Assembly (NCBI GenBank): GCA_964036665.1
Contig: OZ038527.1
Span: forward strand, 14,229,835-14,293,834
DNA: 64,000 nucleotides
Direction: 5' to 3'
Source: Gordius sp. MW1
Taxonomy: Eukaryota; Nematomorpha; Gordioida; Gordea; Gordiidae
A program made the translations under genes and the position numbers. Position 1 is the first letter of the stretch; the number at the start of each line of letters is the position of its first letter. The notes beneath the pieces were generated by a model, which saw only the letters and a list, made by a program, of their open reading frames with translations, had not been told where the DNA came from and did no database searches. Below are positions 1 through 13,800 of this stretch, one piece after another.

Positions 1-60
1 TTCCGAAAAGAGGTTTTAAGCTGCGAGAACTATCATTTTGACAAAAGACAACGTTTTATT

Positions 61-87
61 GTTGCGATTAGTTTGTTGTATCGCAAC
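61..87. other. Stem-loop in the satellite monomer (reference copy)
   Basis: GTTGCGAT (61-68) and ATCGCAAC (80-87) are perfect reverse complements of 8 bp around an 11-nt loop, TAGTTTGTTGT. The structure recurs in most monomers. Variants weaken or remove it: 'gttccgattag' and 'gttacgattag' mispair an arm, 'gcgattttgttg' shortens the loop by 3 nt, and 'gttaccgcaac' has lost the left arm and loop (16 bp). Whether it forms in vivo or has a role is unknown. Confidence 0.7.
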
Positions 88-225
88 GTGAGTGCTTAAT
101 TTTTGAAAATTGCACTATGCGCATGATTTCAAAGTAATAGTTTTCTGATTCTGATAAATTTTTACTTTTTATCATGGAAACAACGTCTGAAAACGACAAC
201 TTTCATCGGAAGAATACGGTTGAAT

Positions 226-296
226 AAAAAAATGTGAAAAATTTTGAGGTAAAAATATTCATTTTTTTCGATTCTATGTGAAAGAGCGTAAAAAAA
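226..296. other. Spaced A/T tracts, predicted curved DNA
   Basis: In the reference monomer, A- or T-runs of 5-9 bp are centred near 229, 241, 253, 265 and 293, so the first four are about 12 bp apart. Similar runs recur in each monomer. Tracts close to helical phase usually bend DNA and are common in satellites. The spacing is a little wider than the 10.5-bp ideal, so curvature is a prediction only. Confidence 0.45.
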
Positions 297-306
297 TATA
301 TAAAAG
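297..306 (+). promoter_or_regulatory. TATA-like box present in most monomers
   Basis: TATATAAAAG matches a strong eukaryotic TATA box and is repeated at this place in most monomers, sometimes as TATATAAAAA or ACATAAAA. It lies about 37 bp before the next unit's start. It may arise by chance in AT-rich sequence; if functional it would drive satellite transcription on the plus strand. No initiator or downstream gene supports it further. Confidence 0.3.
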
Positions 307-1000
307 TAAGCCAATTTGAGAATCCTATTATCCTCGATTGACTTCCGAAAAGAGGTTTTAAGCTGCGAGAACTATCATTTTGACAAAAGACAACGTTTTA
401 TTGTTGCGATTAGTTTGTTGTATCGCAACGTGAGTGCTTAATTTTTTAAAACTGCACTGATCATGATTTCAAAGTAATAGTTTTCTGATTCTGATAAATT
501 TTTACTTTTTATCATATAAACCACGTCAGAAAACGACAACTTTTATCGGATGAATACGGTTGAAAGAAAAAAATGTGAAAAATTTTGAGGTAAAAATATT
601 TGTTTTTTTCGATTCTATGTGGAAGAGCTTGAAAAAATATATAAAAGTAAGCCGATTTGAGAATCCTATTATCCTCGATTGACTTCCGAAAAGAGGTTTT
701 AAGCCGAGAACTATCATTTTGACAAAAGACACCGTTTTATTGTTGCGATTCGTTTGTTGTATCGCAACGTGAGTGCTTAATTTTTGAAAACTGCTCTATG
801 CGATCATGATTTCAAAGTAATAGTTTTCTGATTCTGATAAATTTTTACTTTTTATCATGGAAACAACGTCTGAAAACGACAACTTTCATCGGATGAATAC
901 GGTTGAAAGAAAAAAATGTGAAAAATTTTGAGGTAAAAATATTCATTTTTTCGATTCTATGTGAAAGAGCGTAAAAAAATATATAAAAGTAAGACAATTT

Positions 1001-4000
1001 CAGAATCCTATTATCCTCGATTGACTTCCGAAAAGAGGTTTTAAGCTGCGAGAACTATCATTTTGACAAAAGACAACGTTTTATTGTTACCGCAACGTGA
1101 GTTTTTAATTTTTGAAAACTGCTCTATGCGATCATGATTTCAAAGTAATAGTTTTCTGATTCTGATAAATTTTTACTTTTTATCATATAAACCACGTCAG
1201 AAAACGACAACTTTTATCGGATGAATACGGTTGAAAGAAAAAAATGTGAAAAATTTTGAGGTAAAAATATTCATTTTTTTCGATTCTATGTGAAAGAGCT
1301 TGAAAAAATATATAAAAATAAGCCGATTTGAGAATCTTATTATCCTCGATTGACTTCCGAAAAGAGGTTTTAAGCTGCGAGAACTATCATTTTGACAAAA
1401 GACAACGTTTTATTGTTCCGATTAGTTTGTTGTATCGCAACGTGAGTTTTTAATTTTTGAAAACTGCTCTATGCGATCATGATTTCAAAGTAATAGTTTT
1501 CAGATTCTGATAAATTTTTACTCTTTATCATGGAAACAACGTCTGAAAACGACAACTTTCATCGGATGAATACGGTTGAATAAAAAAATGTGAAAAATTT
1601 TGAGGTAAAAATATTCATTTTTTTCGATTCTATGTGAAAGAGCGTAAAAAAATATATAAAAGTAAGCCAATTTGAGAATCCTATTATCCTCGATTGACTT
1701 CCGAAAAGAGGTTTTAAGCTGCGAGAACTATCATTTTGACAAAAGACAACGTTTTATTGTTCCGATTAGTTTGTTGTATCGCAACGTGAGTTTTTAATTT
1801 TTAGAAACTGCTCTATGCGATCATGATTTCAAAGTAATAGTTTTCTGATTCTGATAAATTTACTTTTTATCATATAAACCACGTTAGAAAACGACAACTT
1901 TCATCGGATAAATACGGTTGAATAAAAAAATGTGAAAAATTTTGAGGTAAAAATATTCATTTTTTTTGATTCTATGTGAAAGAGCGTAAAAAAATATATA
2001 AAAGTAAGCCAATTTGAGAATCCTATTATCCTCGATTGACTTCCGAAAAGAGGTTTTAAGCTGCGAGAACTATCATTTTGACAAAAGACAACGTTTTATT
2101 GTTGCGATTAGTTTGTTGTATCGCAACGTGAGTGCTTAATTTTTGAAAACTGCACTATGCGATCATGATTTCAAGGTAATAGTTTTCTGATTCTGATAAA
2201 TTTTTACTCTTTATCATGGAAACAACGTCTGAAAACGACAACTTTCATCGGATGAATACGGTTGAATAAAAAAATGTGAAAAATTTTGAGGTAAAAATAT
2301 TCATTTTTTTCGATTCTATGTGAAAGAGCGTAAAAAAACATATAAAAGTAAGCCAATTTGAGAATCCTATTATCCTCGATTGACTTCCGAAAAGAGGTTT
2401 TAAGCTGCGAGAACTATCATTTTGACAAAAGACAACGTTTTATTGTTGCGATTAGTTTGTTGTATCGCAACGTGAGTGCTTAATTTTTGAAAACTGCATT
2501 ATGCGATCATGATTTCAAAGTAATAGTTTTCTGATTCTGATAAATTTTTACTTTTTATCATGGAAACAACGTCTGAAAACGACAACTTTCATCGGATGAA
2601 TACGGTTGAATAAAAAAATGTGAAAAATTTTGAGGTAAAAATATTCATTTTTTTCGATTCTATGTGAAAGAGCGTAAAAAAATATATAAAAATAAGCCGA
2701 TTTGAGAATCCTATTATCCTCGATTGACTTCCGAAAAGAGGTTTTAAGCTGCGAGAAATATCATTTTGACAAAAGACAACGTTTTATTGTTACGATTAGT
2801 TTGTTGTATCGCAACGTGATTGCTTAATTTTTGAAAACTGCACTATGCGATCATGATTTCAAAGTAATAGTTTTCTGATTCTGATAAATTTTTACTTTTT
2901 ATCATGGAAACAACGTCTGAAAACGACAACTTTTATCGGATGAATACGGTTGAAAGAAAAAAATGTGAAAAATTTTGAGGTAAAAATATTCATTTTTTTT
3001 CGATTCTATGTGAAAGAGCGTAAAAAAATATATAAAAGTAAGCCAATTTGAGAATCCTATTATCCTCGATTGACTTCCCGAAAAGAGGTTTTAAGCTGCG
3101 AGAACTATCATTTTGACAAAAGACAACGTTTTATTGTTTGAATTAGTTTGTTGTATCGCAACGTGACTGCTTAATTTTTGAAAACTGCACTATGCGATCA
3201 TGATTTCAAAGTAATAGTTTTCTGATTCTGATAAATTTTTACTTTTTATCATGGAAACAACGTCTGAAAACGACAACTTTCATCGGATGAATACGGTTGA
3301 ATAAAAAAATGTGAAAAATTTTGAGGTAAAAATATTCATTTTTTTTCGATTCTATGTGAAAGAGCGTAAAAAATTATATAAAAGTAAGACAATTTCAGAA
3401 TCCTATTATCCTCGATTGACTTCCGAAAAGAGGTTTTAAGCTGCGAGAACTATCATTTTGACAAAAGACAACGTTTTATTGTTGCGATTTTGTTGTATCG
3501 CAACGTGAGTGCTTAATTTTTGAAAACTGCACTATGCGATCATGATTTCAAGGTAATAGTTTTCTGATTCTGATAAATTTTTACTCTTTATCATGGAAAC
3601 AACGTCTGAAAACGACAACTTTCATCGGATGAATACGGTTGAATAAAAAAATGTGAAAATTTTGAGGTAAAAATATTCATTTTTTTTCGATTCTATGTGA
3701 AAGAGCTTAAAAAAATATATAAAAGTAAGCCAATTTGAGAATCTATTATCCTCGATTGACTTCCGAAAAGAGGTTTTAAGCTGCGAGAACTATCATTTTG
3801 ACAAAAGACAACGTTTTATTGTTGCGATTAGTTTGTTGTATCGCAACGTGAGTGTTTAATTTTTGAAAACTGCACTATGCGATCATGATTTCAAAGTAAT
3901 AGTTTTCTGATTCTGATAAATTTTTACTTTTTATCATGGAAACAACGTCTGAAAACGACAACTTTCATCGGATGAATACGGTTGAATAAAAAAATGTGAA

Positions 4001-7000
4001 AAATTTTGAGGTAAAAATATTCATTTTTTTTCGATTCTATGTGAAAGAGCGTAAAAAAATATATAAAAGTAAGCCAATTTGAGAATCCTATTATCCTCGA
4101 TTGACTTCCGAAAAGAGGTTTTAAGCTGCGAGAACTATCATTTTGACAAAAGACAACGTTTTATTGTTGCGATTAGTTTGTTGTATCGCAACGTGAGTGC
4201 TTAATTTTTGAAAACTGCACTATGCGATCATGATTTCAAAGTAATAGTTTTCTGATTCTGATAAATTTTTACTTTTTATCATTATAACAACGTCTGAAAA
4301 CGACAACTTTCATCGGATGAATACGGTTGAATAAAAAAATGTGAAAAATTTTGAGGTAAAAATATTCATTTTTTTCGATTCTATGTGAAAGAGCGTAAAA
4401 AAATATATAAAAGTAAGACAATTTCAGAATCCTATTATCCTCGATTGACTTCCGAAAAGAGGTTTTAAGCTGCGAGAACTATCATTTTGACAAAAGACAA
4501 CGTTTTATTGTTACCGCAACGTGAGTTTTTAATTTTTGAAAACTGCTCTATGCGATCATGATTTCAAAGTAATAGTTTTCTGATTCTGATAAATTTTTAC
4601 TTTTTATCATATAAACCACGTCAGAAAACGACAACTTTTATCGGATGAATACGGTTGAAAGAAAAAAATGTGAAAAATTTTGAGGTAAAAATATTCATTT
4701 TTTTCGATTCTATGTGAAAGAGCTTGAAAAAATATATAAAAATAAGCCGATTTGAGAATCTTATTATCCTCGATTGACTTCCGAAAAGAGGTTTTAAGCT
4801 GCGAGAACTATCATTTTGACAAAAGACAACGTTTTATTGTTCCGATTAGTTTGTTGTATCGCAACGTGAGTTTTTAATTTTTGAAAACTGCTTTATGCGA
4901 TCATGATTTCAAAGTAATAGTTTTCAGATTCTGATAAATTTTTACTCTTTATCATGGAAACAACGTCTGAAAACGACAACTTTCATCGGATGAATACGGT
5001 TGAATAAAAAAATGTGAAAAATTTTGAGGTAAAAATATTCATTTTTTCGATTCTATGTGAAAGAGCGTAAAAAAATATGTAAAAGTAAGCCAATTTGAGA
5101 ATCCTATTATCCTCGATTGACTTCCGAAAAGAGGTTTTAAGCTGCGAGAACTATCATTTTGACAAAAGACAACGTTTTATTGTTCCGATTAGTTTGTTGT
5201 ATCGCAACGTGAGTTTTTAATTTTTAGAAACTGCTCTATGCGATCATGATTTCAAAGTAATAGTTTTCTGATTCTGATAAATTTACTTTTTATCATATAA
5301 ACCACGTTAGAAAACGACAACTTTCATCGGATAAATACGGTTGAATAAAAAAATGTGAAAAATTTTGAGGTAAAAATATTCATTTTTTTTGATTCTATGT
5401 GAAAGAGCGTAAAAAAATATATAAAAGTAAGCTAATTTGAGAATCCTATTATCCTCGATTGACTTCCGAAAAGAGGTTTTAAGCTGCGAGAACTATCATT
5501 TTGACAAAAGACAACGTTTTATTGTTGCGATTAGTTTGTTGTATCGCAACGTGAGTGCTTAATTTTTGAAAACTGCACTATGCGATCATGATTTCAAGGT
5601 AATAGTTTTCTGATTCTGATAAATTTTTACTCTTTATCATGGAAACAACGTCTGAAAACGACAACTTTCATCGGATGAATACGGTTGAATAAAAAAATGT
5701 GAAAAATTTTGAGGTAAAAATATTCATTTTTTTCGATTCTATGTGAAAGAGCGTAAAAAAATATATAAAAGTAAGCCAATTTGAGAATCCTATTATCCTC
5801 GATTGACTTCCGAAAAGAGGTTTTAAGCTGCGAGAACTATCATTTTGACAAAAGACAACGTTTTATTGTTGCGATTAGTTTGTTGTATCGCAACGTGAGT
5901 GCTTAATTTTTGAAAACTGCATTATGCGATCATGATTTCAAAGTAATAGTTTTCTGATTCTGATAAATTTTTACTTTTTATCATGGAAACAACGTCTGAA
6001 AACGACAACTTTCATCGGATGAATACGGTTGAATAAAAAAATGTGAAAAATTTTGAGGTAAAAATATTCATTTTTTTCGATTCTATGTGAAAGAGCGTAA
6101 AAAAATATATAAAAATAAGCCGATTTGAGAATCCTATTATCCTCGATTGACTTCCGAAAAGAGGTTTTAAGCTGCGAGAAATATCATTTTGACAAAAGAC
6201 AACGTTTTATTGTTACGATTAGTTTGTTGTATCGCAACGTGATTGCTTAATTTTTGAAAACTGCACTATGCGATCATGATTTCAAAGTAATAGTTTTCTG
6301 ATTCTGATAAATTTTTACTTTTTATCATGGAAACAACGTCTGAAAACGACAACTTTTATCGGATGAATACGGTTGAAAGAAAAAAATGTGAAAAATTTTG
6401 AGGTAAAAATATTCATTTTTTTTCGATTCTATGTGAAAGAGCGTAAAAAAATATATAAAAGTAAGCCAATTTGAGAATCCTATTATCCTCGATTGACTTC
6501 CCGAAAAGAGGTTTTAAGCTGCGAGAACTATCATTTTGACAAAAGACAACGTTTTATTGTTGCGATTAGTTTGTTGTATCGCAACGTGACTGCTTAATTT
6601 TTGAAAACTGCACTATGCGATCATGATTTCAAAGTAATAGTTTTCTGATTCTGATAAATTTTTACTTTTTATCATGGAAACAACGTCTGAAAACGACAAC
6701 TTTCATCGGATGAATACGGTTGAATAAAAAAATGTGAAAAATTTTGAGGTAAAAATATTCATTTTTTTCGATTCTATGTGAAAGAGCGTAAAAAAATATA
6801 TAAAAGTAAGACAATTTCAGAATCCTATTATCCTCGATTGACTTCCGAAAAGAGGTTTTAAGCTGCGAGAACTATCATTTTGACAAAAGACAACGTTTTA
6901 TTGTTGCGATTTTGTTGTATAGCAACGTGAGTGCTTAATTTTTGAAAACTGCACTATGCGATCATGATTTCAAGGTAATAGTTTTCTGATTCTGATAAAT

Positions 7001-7848
7001 TTTTACTCTTTATCATGGAAACAACGTCTGAAAACGACAACTTTCATCGGATGAATACGGTTGAATAAAAAAATGTGAAAATTTTGAGGTAAAAATATTC
7101 ATTTTTTTTCGATTCTATGTGAAAGAGCTTAAAAAAATATATAAAAGTAAGCCAATTTGAGAATCTATTATCCTCGATTGACTTCCGAAAAGAGGTTTTA
7201 AGCTGCGAGAACTATCATTTTGACAAAAGACAACGTTTTATTGTTGCGATTAGTTTGTTGTATCGCAACGTGAGTGTTTAATTTTTGAAAACTGCACTAT
7301 GCGATCATGATTTCAAAGTAATAGTTTTCTGATTCTGATAAATTTTTACTTTTTATCATGGAAACAACGTCTGAAAACGACAACTTTCATCGGATGAATA
7401 CGGTTGAATAAAAAAATGTGAAAACTTTTGAGGTAAAAATATTCATTTTTTTTCGATTCTATGTGAAAGAGCGTAAAAAAATATATAAAAGTAAGCCAAT
7501 TTGAGAATCCTATTATCCTCGATTGACTTCCGAAAAGAGGTTTTAAGCTGCGAGAACTATCATTTTGACAAAAGACAACGTTTTATTGTTGCGATTAGTT
7601 TGTTGTATCGCAACGTGAGTGCTTAATTTTTGAAAACTGCACTATGCGATCATGATTTCAAAGTAATAGTTTTCTGATTCTGATAAATTTTTACTTTTTA
7701 TCATTATAACAACGTCTGAAAACGACAACTTTCATCGGATGAATACGGTTGAATAAAAAAATGTGAAACATTTTGAGGTAAAAATATTCATTTTTTTCGA
7801 TTCTATGTGAAAGAGCGTAAAAAAATATATAAAAGGAAGACAATTTGA
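1001..7848. repeat. 10-monomer higher-order unit, two tandem copies
   Basis: Rare variants recur at a constant distance. They are the 'gttaccgcaac' monomer (starts 1026 and 4450), 'cgtgattgctt' (2818 and 6241), 'cttcccg' (3074 and 6497), 'gttgcgattttg' (3481 and 6903) and 'cattataac' (4280 and 7702). The distances are 3422-3424 bp, which is ten monomers. The copies are nearly identical across their length; a visible difference is 'gtttgaattag' near 3137 against 'gttgcgattag' in the second copy. Boundaries are approximate because they fall inside near-identical monomers. Confidence 0.85.
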
Positions 7849-10800
7849 GAATCCTATTATCCTCGATTGACTTCCGAAAAGAGGTTTTAAGCTGCGAGAA
7901 CTATCATTTTGACAAAAGACAACGTTTTATTGTTGCGATTAGTTTGTTGTATCGCAACGTGAGTGCTTAATTTTTTAAAACTGCACTGATCATGATTTCA
8001 AAGTAATAGTTTTCTGATTCTGATAAATTTTTACTTTTTATCATATAAACCACGTCAGAAAACGACAACTTTTATCGGATGAATACGGTTGAAAGAAAAA
8101 AATGTGAAAAATTTTGAGGTAAAAATATTTATTTTTTTCGATTCTATGTGAAAGAGCTTAAAAAAATATATAAAATAAGCCGATTTGAGAATCCTATTAT
8201 CCTCGATTGACTTCCGAAAAGAGGTTTTAAGCTGCGAGAACTATCATTTTGACAAAAGACAACGTTTTATTGTTGCGATTAGTTTGTTGTATCGCAACGT
8301 GAGTGCTTAATTTTTGCAAACTGCACTATGCGATCATGATTTCAAAGTAATAGTTTTCTGATTCTGATAAATTTTTACTTTTTATCATATAAACCACGTC
8401 AGAAAACGACAACTTCTATCGGATGAATACGGTTGAAAGAAAAAAATGTGAAAAATTTTGAGGTAAAAATATTTATTTTTTTCGATTCTATGTGAAAGAG
8501 CTTAAAAAAATATATAAAAATAAGCCGATTTGAGAATCCTATTATCCTCGATTGACTTCCGAAAAGAGGTTTTAAGCTGCGAGAACTATCATTTTGACAA
8601 AAGACAACGTTTTATTGTTGCGATTAGTTTGTTGTATCGCAACGTGAGTGCTTAATTTTTGCAAACTGCACTATGCGATCATGTTTTCAAAGTAATAGTT
8701 TTCTGATTCTGATAAATTTTTACTTTTTATCATATAAACCACGTCAGAAAACGACAACTTTTATCGGATGAATACGAAAAGAAAAAAAAGGGAAAAATTT
8801 TGAGGTAAAAATATTTATTTTTTTCGATTCTATGTGAAAGAGCTTAAAAAAATACATAAAAATAAGCCGATTTGAGAATCCTATTATCCTCGATTGACTT
8901 CCGAAAAGAGGTTTTAAGCTGCGAGAACTATCATTTTGACAAAAGACAACGTTTTATTGTTGCGACTAGTTTGTTGTATCGCACCGTGAGAGCTTAATTT
9001 TTGAAAACTGCTCTATGCGATCATGATTTCAAAGTAATAGTTTTCTGATTCTGATAAATTTTTACTTTTTATCATGGAAACAACGTCTGAAAACGACAAC
9101 TTTCATCGGATGAATACGGTTGAAAGAAAAAAATGTGAAAAATTTTAAGGTAAAAATATTCATTTTTTTCGATTCTATGTGAAAGAGCGTAAAAAAATAT
9201 ATAAAAGGAAGACAATTTGAGAATCCTATTATCCTCGATTGACTTCCGAAAAGAAGTTTTAAGCTGCGAGAACTATCATTTTGACAAAAGACAACGTTTT
9301 ATTGTTGCGATTAGTTTGTTGTATCGCAACGTGAGTGCTTAATTTTTGAAAACTGCTCTATGCGATCATGATTTCAAAGTAATAGTTTTCTTATTCTGAT
9401 AAATTTTTACTTTTTATCATGGAAACAACGTCTGAAAACGACAACTTTCATCGGATGAATACGGTTGAATAAAAAAATGTGAAAAATTTTGAGGTAAAAA
9501 TATTCATTTTTTTCGATTCTATGTGAAAGAGCGTAAAAAAATATATAAAAGTAAGACAATTTCAGAATCCTATTATCCTCGATTGACTTCCGAAAAGAGG
9601 TTTTAAGCTGCGAGAACTATCATTTTGACAAAAGACAACGTTTTATTGTTGCGATTAGTTTGTTGTATCGCAACGTGAGTGCTTAATTTTTGAAAATTGC
9701 ACTATGCGCATGATTTCAAAGTAATAGTTTTCTGATTCTGATAAATTTTTACTTTTTATCATGGAAACAGCGTCTGAAAACGACAACTTTCATCGGATGA
9801 ATACGGTTGAATAAAAAAATGTGAAAAATTTTGAGGTAAAAATATTCATTTTTTTCGATTCTATGTGAAAGAGCGTAAAAAAATATATAAAAGTAAGACA
9901 ATTTCAGAATCCTATTACCCTCGATTGACTTCCGAAAAGAGGTTTTAAGCTGCGAGAACTATCATTTTGACAAAAGACAACGTTTTATTGTTGAGATTAG
10001 TTTGTTGTATCGCAACGTGAGTGCTTAATTTTTGAAAATTGCACTATGCGCATGATTTCAAAGTAATAGTTTTCTGATTCTGATAAATTTTTACTTTTTA
10101 TCATGGAAACAACGTCTGAAAACGACAACTTTCATCGGATGAATACGGTTGAATAAAAAAATGTGAAAAATTTTGAGGTTAAAATATTCATTTTTTTCGA
10201 TTCTATGTGAAAGAGCGTAAAAAAATATATAAAAGTAAGCCAATTTGAGAATCCTATTATCCTCGATTGACTTCCGAAAAGAGGTTTTAAGCTGCGAGAA
10301 CTATCATTTTGACAAAAGACAACGTTTTATTGTTGCGATTAGTTTGTTGTATCGCAACGTGAGTGCTTAATTTTTTAAAACTGCACTGATCATGATTTCA
10401 AAGTAATAGTTTTCTGATTCTGATAAATTTTTACTTTTTATCATATAAACCACGTCAGAAAACAACAACTTTTATCGGATGAATACGGTTGAAAGAAAAA
10501 AATGTGAAAAATTTTGAGGTAAAAATATTTGTTTTTTTCGATTCTATGTGAAAGAGCTTGAAAAAATATATAAAAGTAAGCCGATTTGAGAATCCTATTA
10601 TCCTCGATTGACTTCCGAAAAGAGGTTTTAAGCTGCGAGAACTATCATTTTGACAAAAGACAACGTTTTATTGTTGCGATTAGTTTGTTGTATCGCAACG
10701 TGAGTGCTTAATTTTTGAAAACTGCACTATGCGATCATGATTTCAAGGTAATAGTTTTCTGATTCTGATAAATTTTTACTTTTTATCATGGAAACAACGT

Positions 10801-13800
10801 CTGAAAACGACAACTTTCATCAGATGAATACGGTTGAATAAAAAAATGTGAAAAATTTTGAGGTAAAAATATTCATTTTTTTCGATTCTATGTGAAAGAG
10901 CGTAAAAAAATATATAAAAGTAAGCCAATTTGAGAATCCTATTATCCTCGATTGACTTCCGAAAAAAGGTTTTAAGCTGCGAGAACTATCATTTTGACAA
11001 AAGACAACGTTTTATTGTTACCGCAACGTGAGTTTTTAATTTTTGAAAACTGCTCTATGCGATCATGATTTCAAAGTAATAGTTTTCTGATTCTGATAAA
11101 TTTTTACTTTTTATCATATAAACCACGTCAGAAAACGACAACTTTTATCGGATGAATACGGTTGAAAGAAAAAAATGTGAAAAATTTTGAGGTAAAAATA
11201 TTTGTTTTTTTCGATTCTATGTGAAAGAGCTTGAAAAAATATATAAAAGTAAGCCGATTTGAGAATCCTATTATCCTCGATTGACTTCCGAAAAGAGGTT
11301 TTAAGCTGCGAGAACTATCATTTTGACAAAAGACAACGTTTTAGTGTTGCGATTAGTTTGTTGTATCGCAACGTGAGTGCTTAATTTTTGAAAACTGCTC
11401 TATGCGATCATGATTTCAAAGTAATAGTTTTCTGATTCTGATAAATTTTTACTTTTCATCATGGAAACAACGTCTGAAAACGACAACTTTCATCGGATGA
11501 ATACGGTTGAAAGAAAAAAATGTGAAAAATTTTGAGGTAAAAATATTCATTTTTTCGATTCTATGTGAAAGAGCGTAAAAAAATATATAAAATTAAGACA
11601 ATTTGAGAATTCTATTATCCTCGATTGACTTCCGAAAAGAAGTTTTAAGCTGCGAGAACTATCATTTTGACAAAAGACAACGTTTTATTGTTGCGATTAG
11701 TTTGTTGTATCGCAACGTGAGTGCTTAATTTTTGAAAACTGCTCTATGCGATCATGATTTCAAAGTAATAGTTTTCTTATTCTGATAAATTTTTACTTTT
11801 TATTATGGAAACAACGTCTGAAAACGACAACTTTCATCGGATGAATACGGTTGAATAAAAAAATGTGAAAAATTTTGAGGTAAAAATATTCATTTTTTTT
11901 CGATTCTATGTGAAAGAGCGTAAAAAAATATATAAAAGTAAGACAATTTCAGAATCCTATTATCCTCGATTGACTTCCGAAAAGAGGTTTTAAGCTGCGA
12001 GAACTATCATTTTGACAAAAGACAACGTTTTATTGTTGCGATTAGTTTGTTGTATCGCAACGTGAGTGCTTAATTTTTGAAAATTGCACTATGCGATCAT
12101 GATTTCAAAGTAATAGTTTTCTGATTCTGATAAATTTTTACTTTTTATCATGGAAACAACGTCTGAAAACGACAACTTTCATCGGATGAATACGGTTGAA
12201 TAAAAAAATGTGAAAAATTTTGAGGTAAAAATATTCATTTTTTCGATTCTATGTGAAAGAGCGTAAAAAAATATATAAAAGTAAGACAATTTGAGAATCC
12301 TATTATCCTCGATTGACTTCCGAAAAGAAGTTTTAAGCTGCGAGAACTATCATTTTGACAAAAGACAACGTTTTATTGTTGCGATTAGTTTGTTGTAACG
12401 CAACGTGAGTGCTTAATTTTTGAAAATTGCACTATGCGCATGATTTCAAAGTAATAGTTTTCTGATTCTGATAAATTTTTACTTTTTATCATGGAAACAA
12501 CGTCTGAAAACGACAACTTTCATCGGATGAATACGGTTGAATAAAAAAATGTGAAAAATTTTGAGGTAAAAATATTCATTTTTTCGATTCTATGTGAAAG
12601 AGCGTAAAGAAATATATAAAAGTAAGACAATTTGAGAATCCTATTATCCTCGATTGACTTCCGAAAAGAAGTTTTAAGCTGCGAGAACTATCATTTTGAC
12701 AAAAGACAACGTTTTATTGTTGCGATTAGTTTGTTGTATCGCAACGTGAGTGCTTAATTTTTGAAAACTGCTCTATGCGATCATGATTTCAAAGTAATAG
12801 TTTTCTTATTCTGATAAATTTTTACTTTTTATCATGGAAACAACGTCTGAAAACGACAACTTTCATCGGATGAATACAGTTGAATAAAAAAATGTGAAAA
12901 ATTTTGAGGTAAAAATATTCATTTTTTTTCGATTCTATGTGAAAGAGCGTAAAAAAATATATAAAAGTAAGACAATTTCAGAATCCTATTATCCTCGATT
13001 GACTTCCGAAAAGAGGTTTTAAGCTGCGAGAACTATCATTTTGACAAAAGACAACGTTTTATTGTTGCGATTAGTTTGTTGTATCGCAACGTGAGTGCTT
13101 AATTTTTTAAAACTGCACTGATCATGATTTCAAAGTAATAGTTTTCTGATTCTGATAAATTTTTACTTTTTATCATATAAACCACGTCAGAAAACGACAA
13201 CTTTTATCGGATGAATACGGTTGAAAGAAAAAAATGTGAAAAATTTTGAGGTAAAAATATTTGTTTTTTTCGATTCTATGTGAAAGAGCTTGAAAAAATA
13301 TATAAAAGTAAGCCGATTTGAGAATCCTATTATCCTCGATTGACTTCCGAAAAGAGGTTTTAAGCTGCGAGAACTATCATTTTGACAAAAGACACCGTTT
13401 TATTGTTGCGATTAGTTTGTTGTATCGCAACGTGAGTGCTTAATTTTTGAAAACTGCTCTATGCGATCATGATTTTAAAGTAATAGTTTTCTGATTCTGA
13501 TAAATTTTTACTTTTTATCATGGAAACAACGTCTGAAAACGACAACTTTCATCGGATGAATACGGTTGAAAGAAAAAAATGTGAAAAATTTTGAGGTAAA
13601 AATATTCATTTTTTCGATTCTATGTGAAAGAGCGTAAAAAAATATATAAAAGTAAGACAATTTCAGAATCCTATTATCCTCGATTGACTTCCGAAAAGAG
13701 GTTTTAAGCTGCGAGAAATATCATTTTCACAAAAGACAACGTTTTATTGTTGCGATTAGTTTGTTGTATCGCAACGTGAGTGCTTAATTTTTGAAAACTG

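Larger units (their letters stand above)
1..342 (+). repeat. Representative satellite monomer
   Basis: This is the first complete unit, used as reference. In order it holds a TTCCGAAAAGAGG start, a stem-loop (61-87), a palindrome-like 'gcatgat' region that in most other copies reads 'gcgatcatgat', an 'aacgtctgaaaacgac' stretch, a run of A/T tracts (226-296), a TATATAAAAG box (297-306) and the link 'cctcgattgac' to the next unit. By hand count it has 44 C, 59 G and 14 CpG, against about 7.6 CpG expected. It is the 'ggaaacaac / gttgaataaaaaaa / gagcgtaaaa' sequence type. The plus strand given is a convention only, since no transcript direction is proven. Confidence 0.9.

Noticed and set aside
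260..285. CENP-B box (nTTCGnnnnAnnCGGGn)
   Set aside because: The best candidate, TTTCGATTCTATGTG, keeps TTCG but lacks the required A and the CGGG.
1..342. Monomer as an internal dimer of 171 bp
   Set aside because: Only short similarities (such as 'tatcat' at 31 and 170) are seen, with an offset near 139, not 171. There is no convincing half-unit match.
526..732. Minus-strand open frame of 68 codons
   Set aside because: It lies wholly in the satellite and crosses a monomer junction. It stays open only because of local indels and substitutions, and other monomers break it. There is no domain, and composition follows the repeat.
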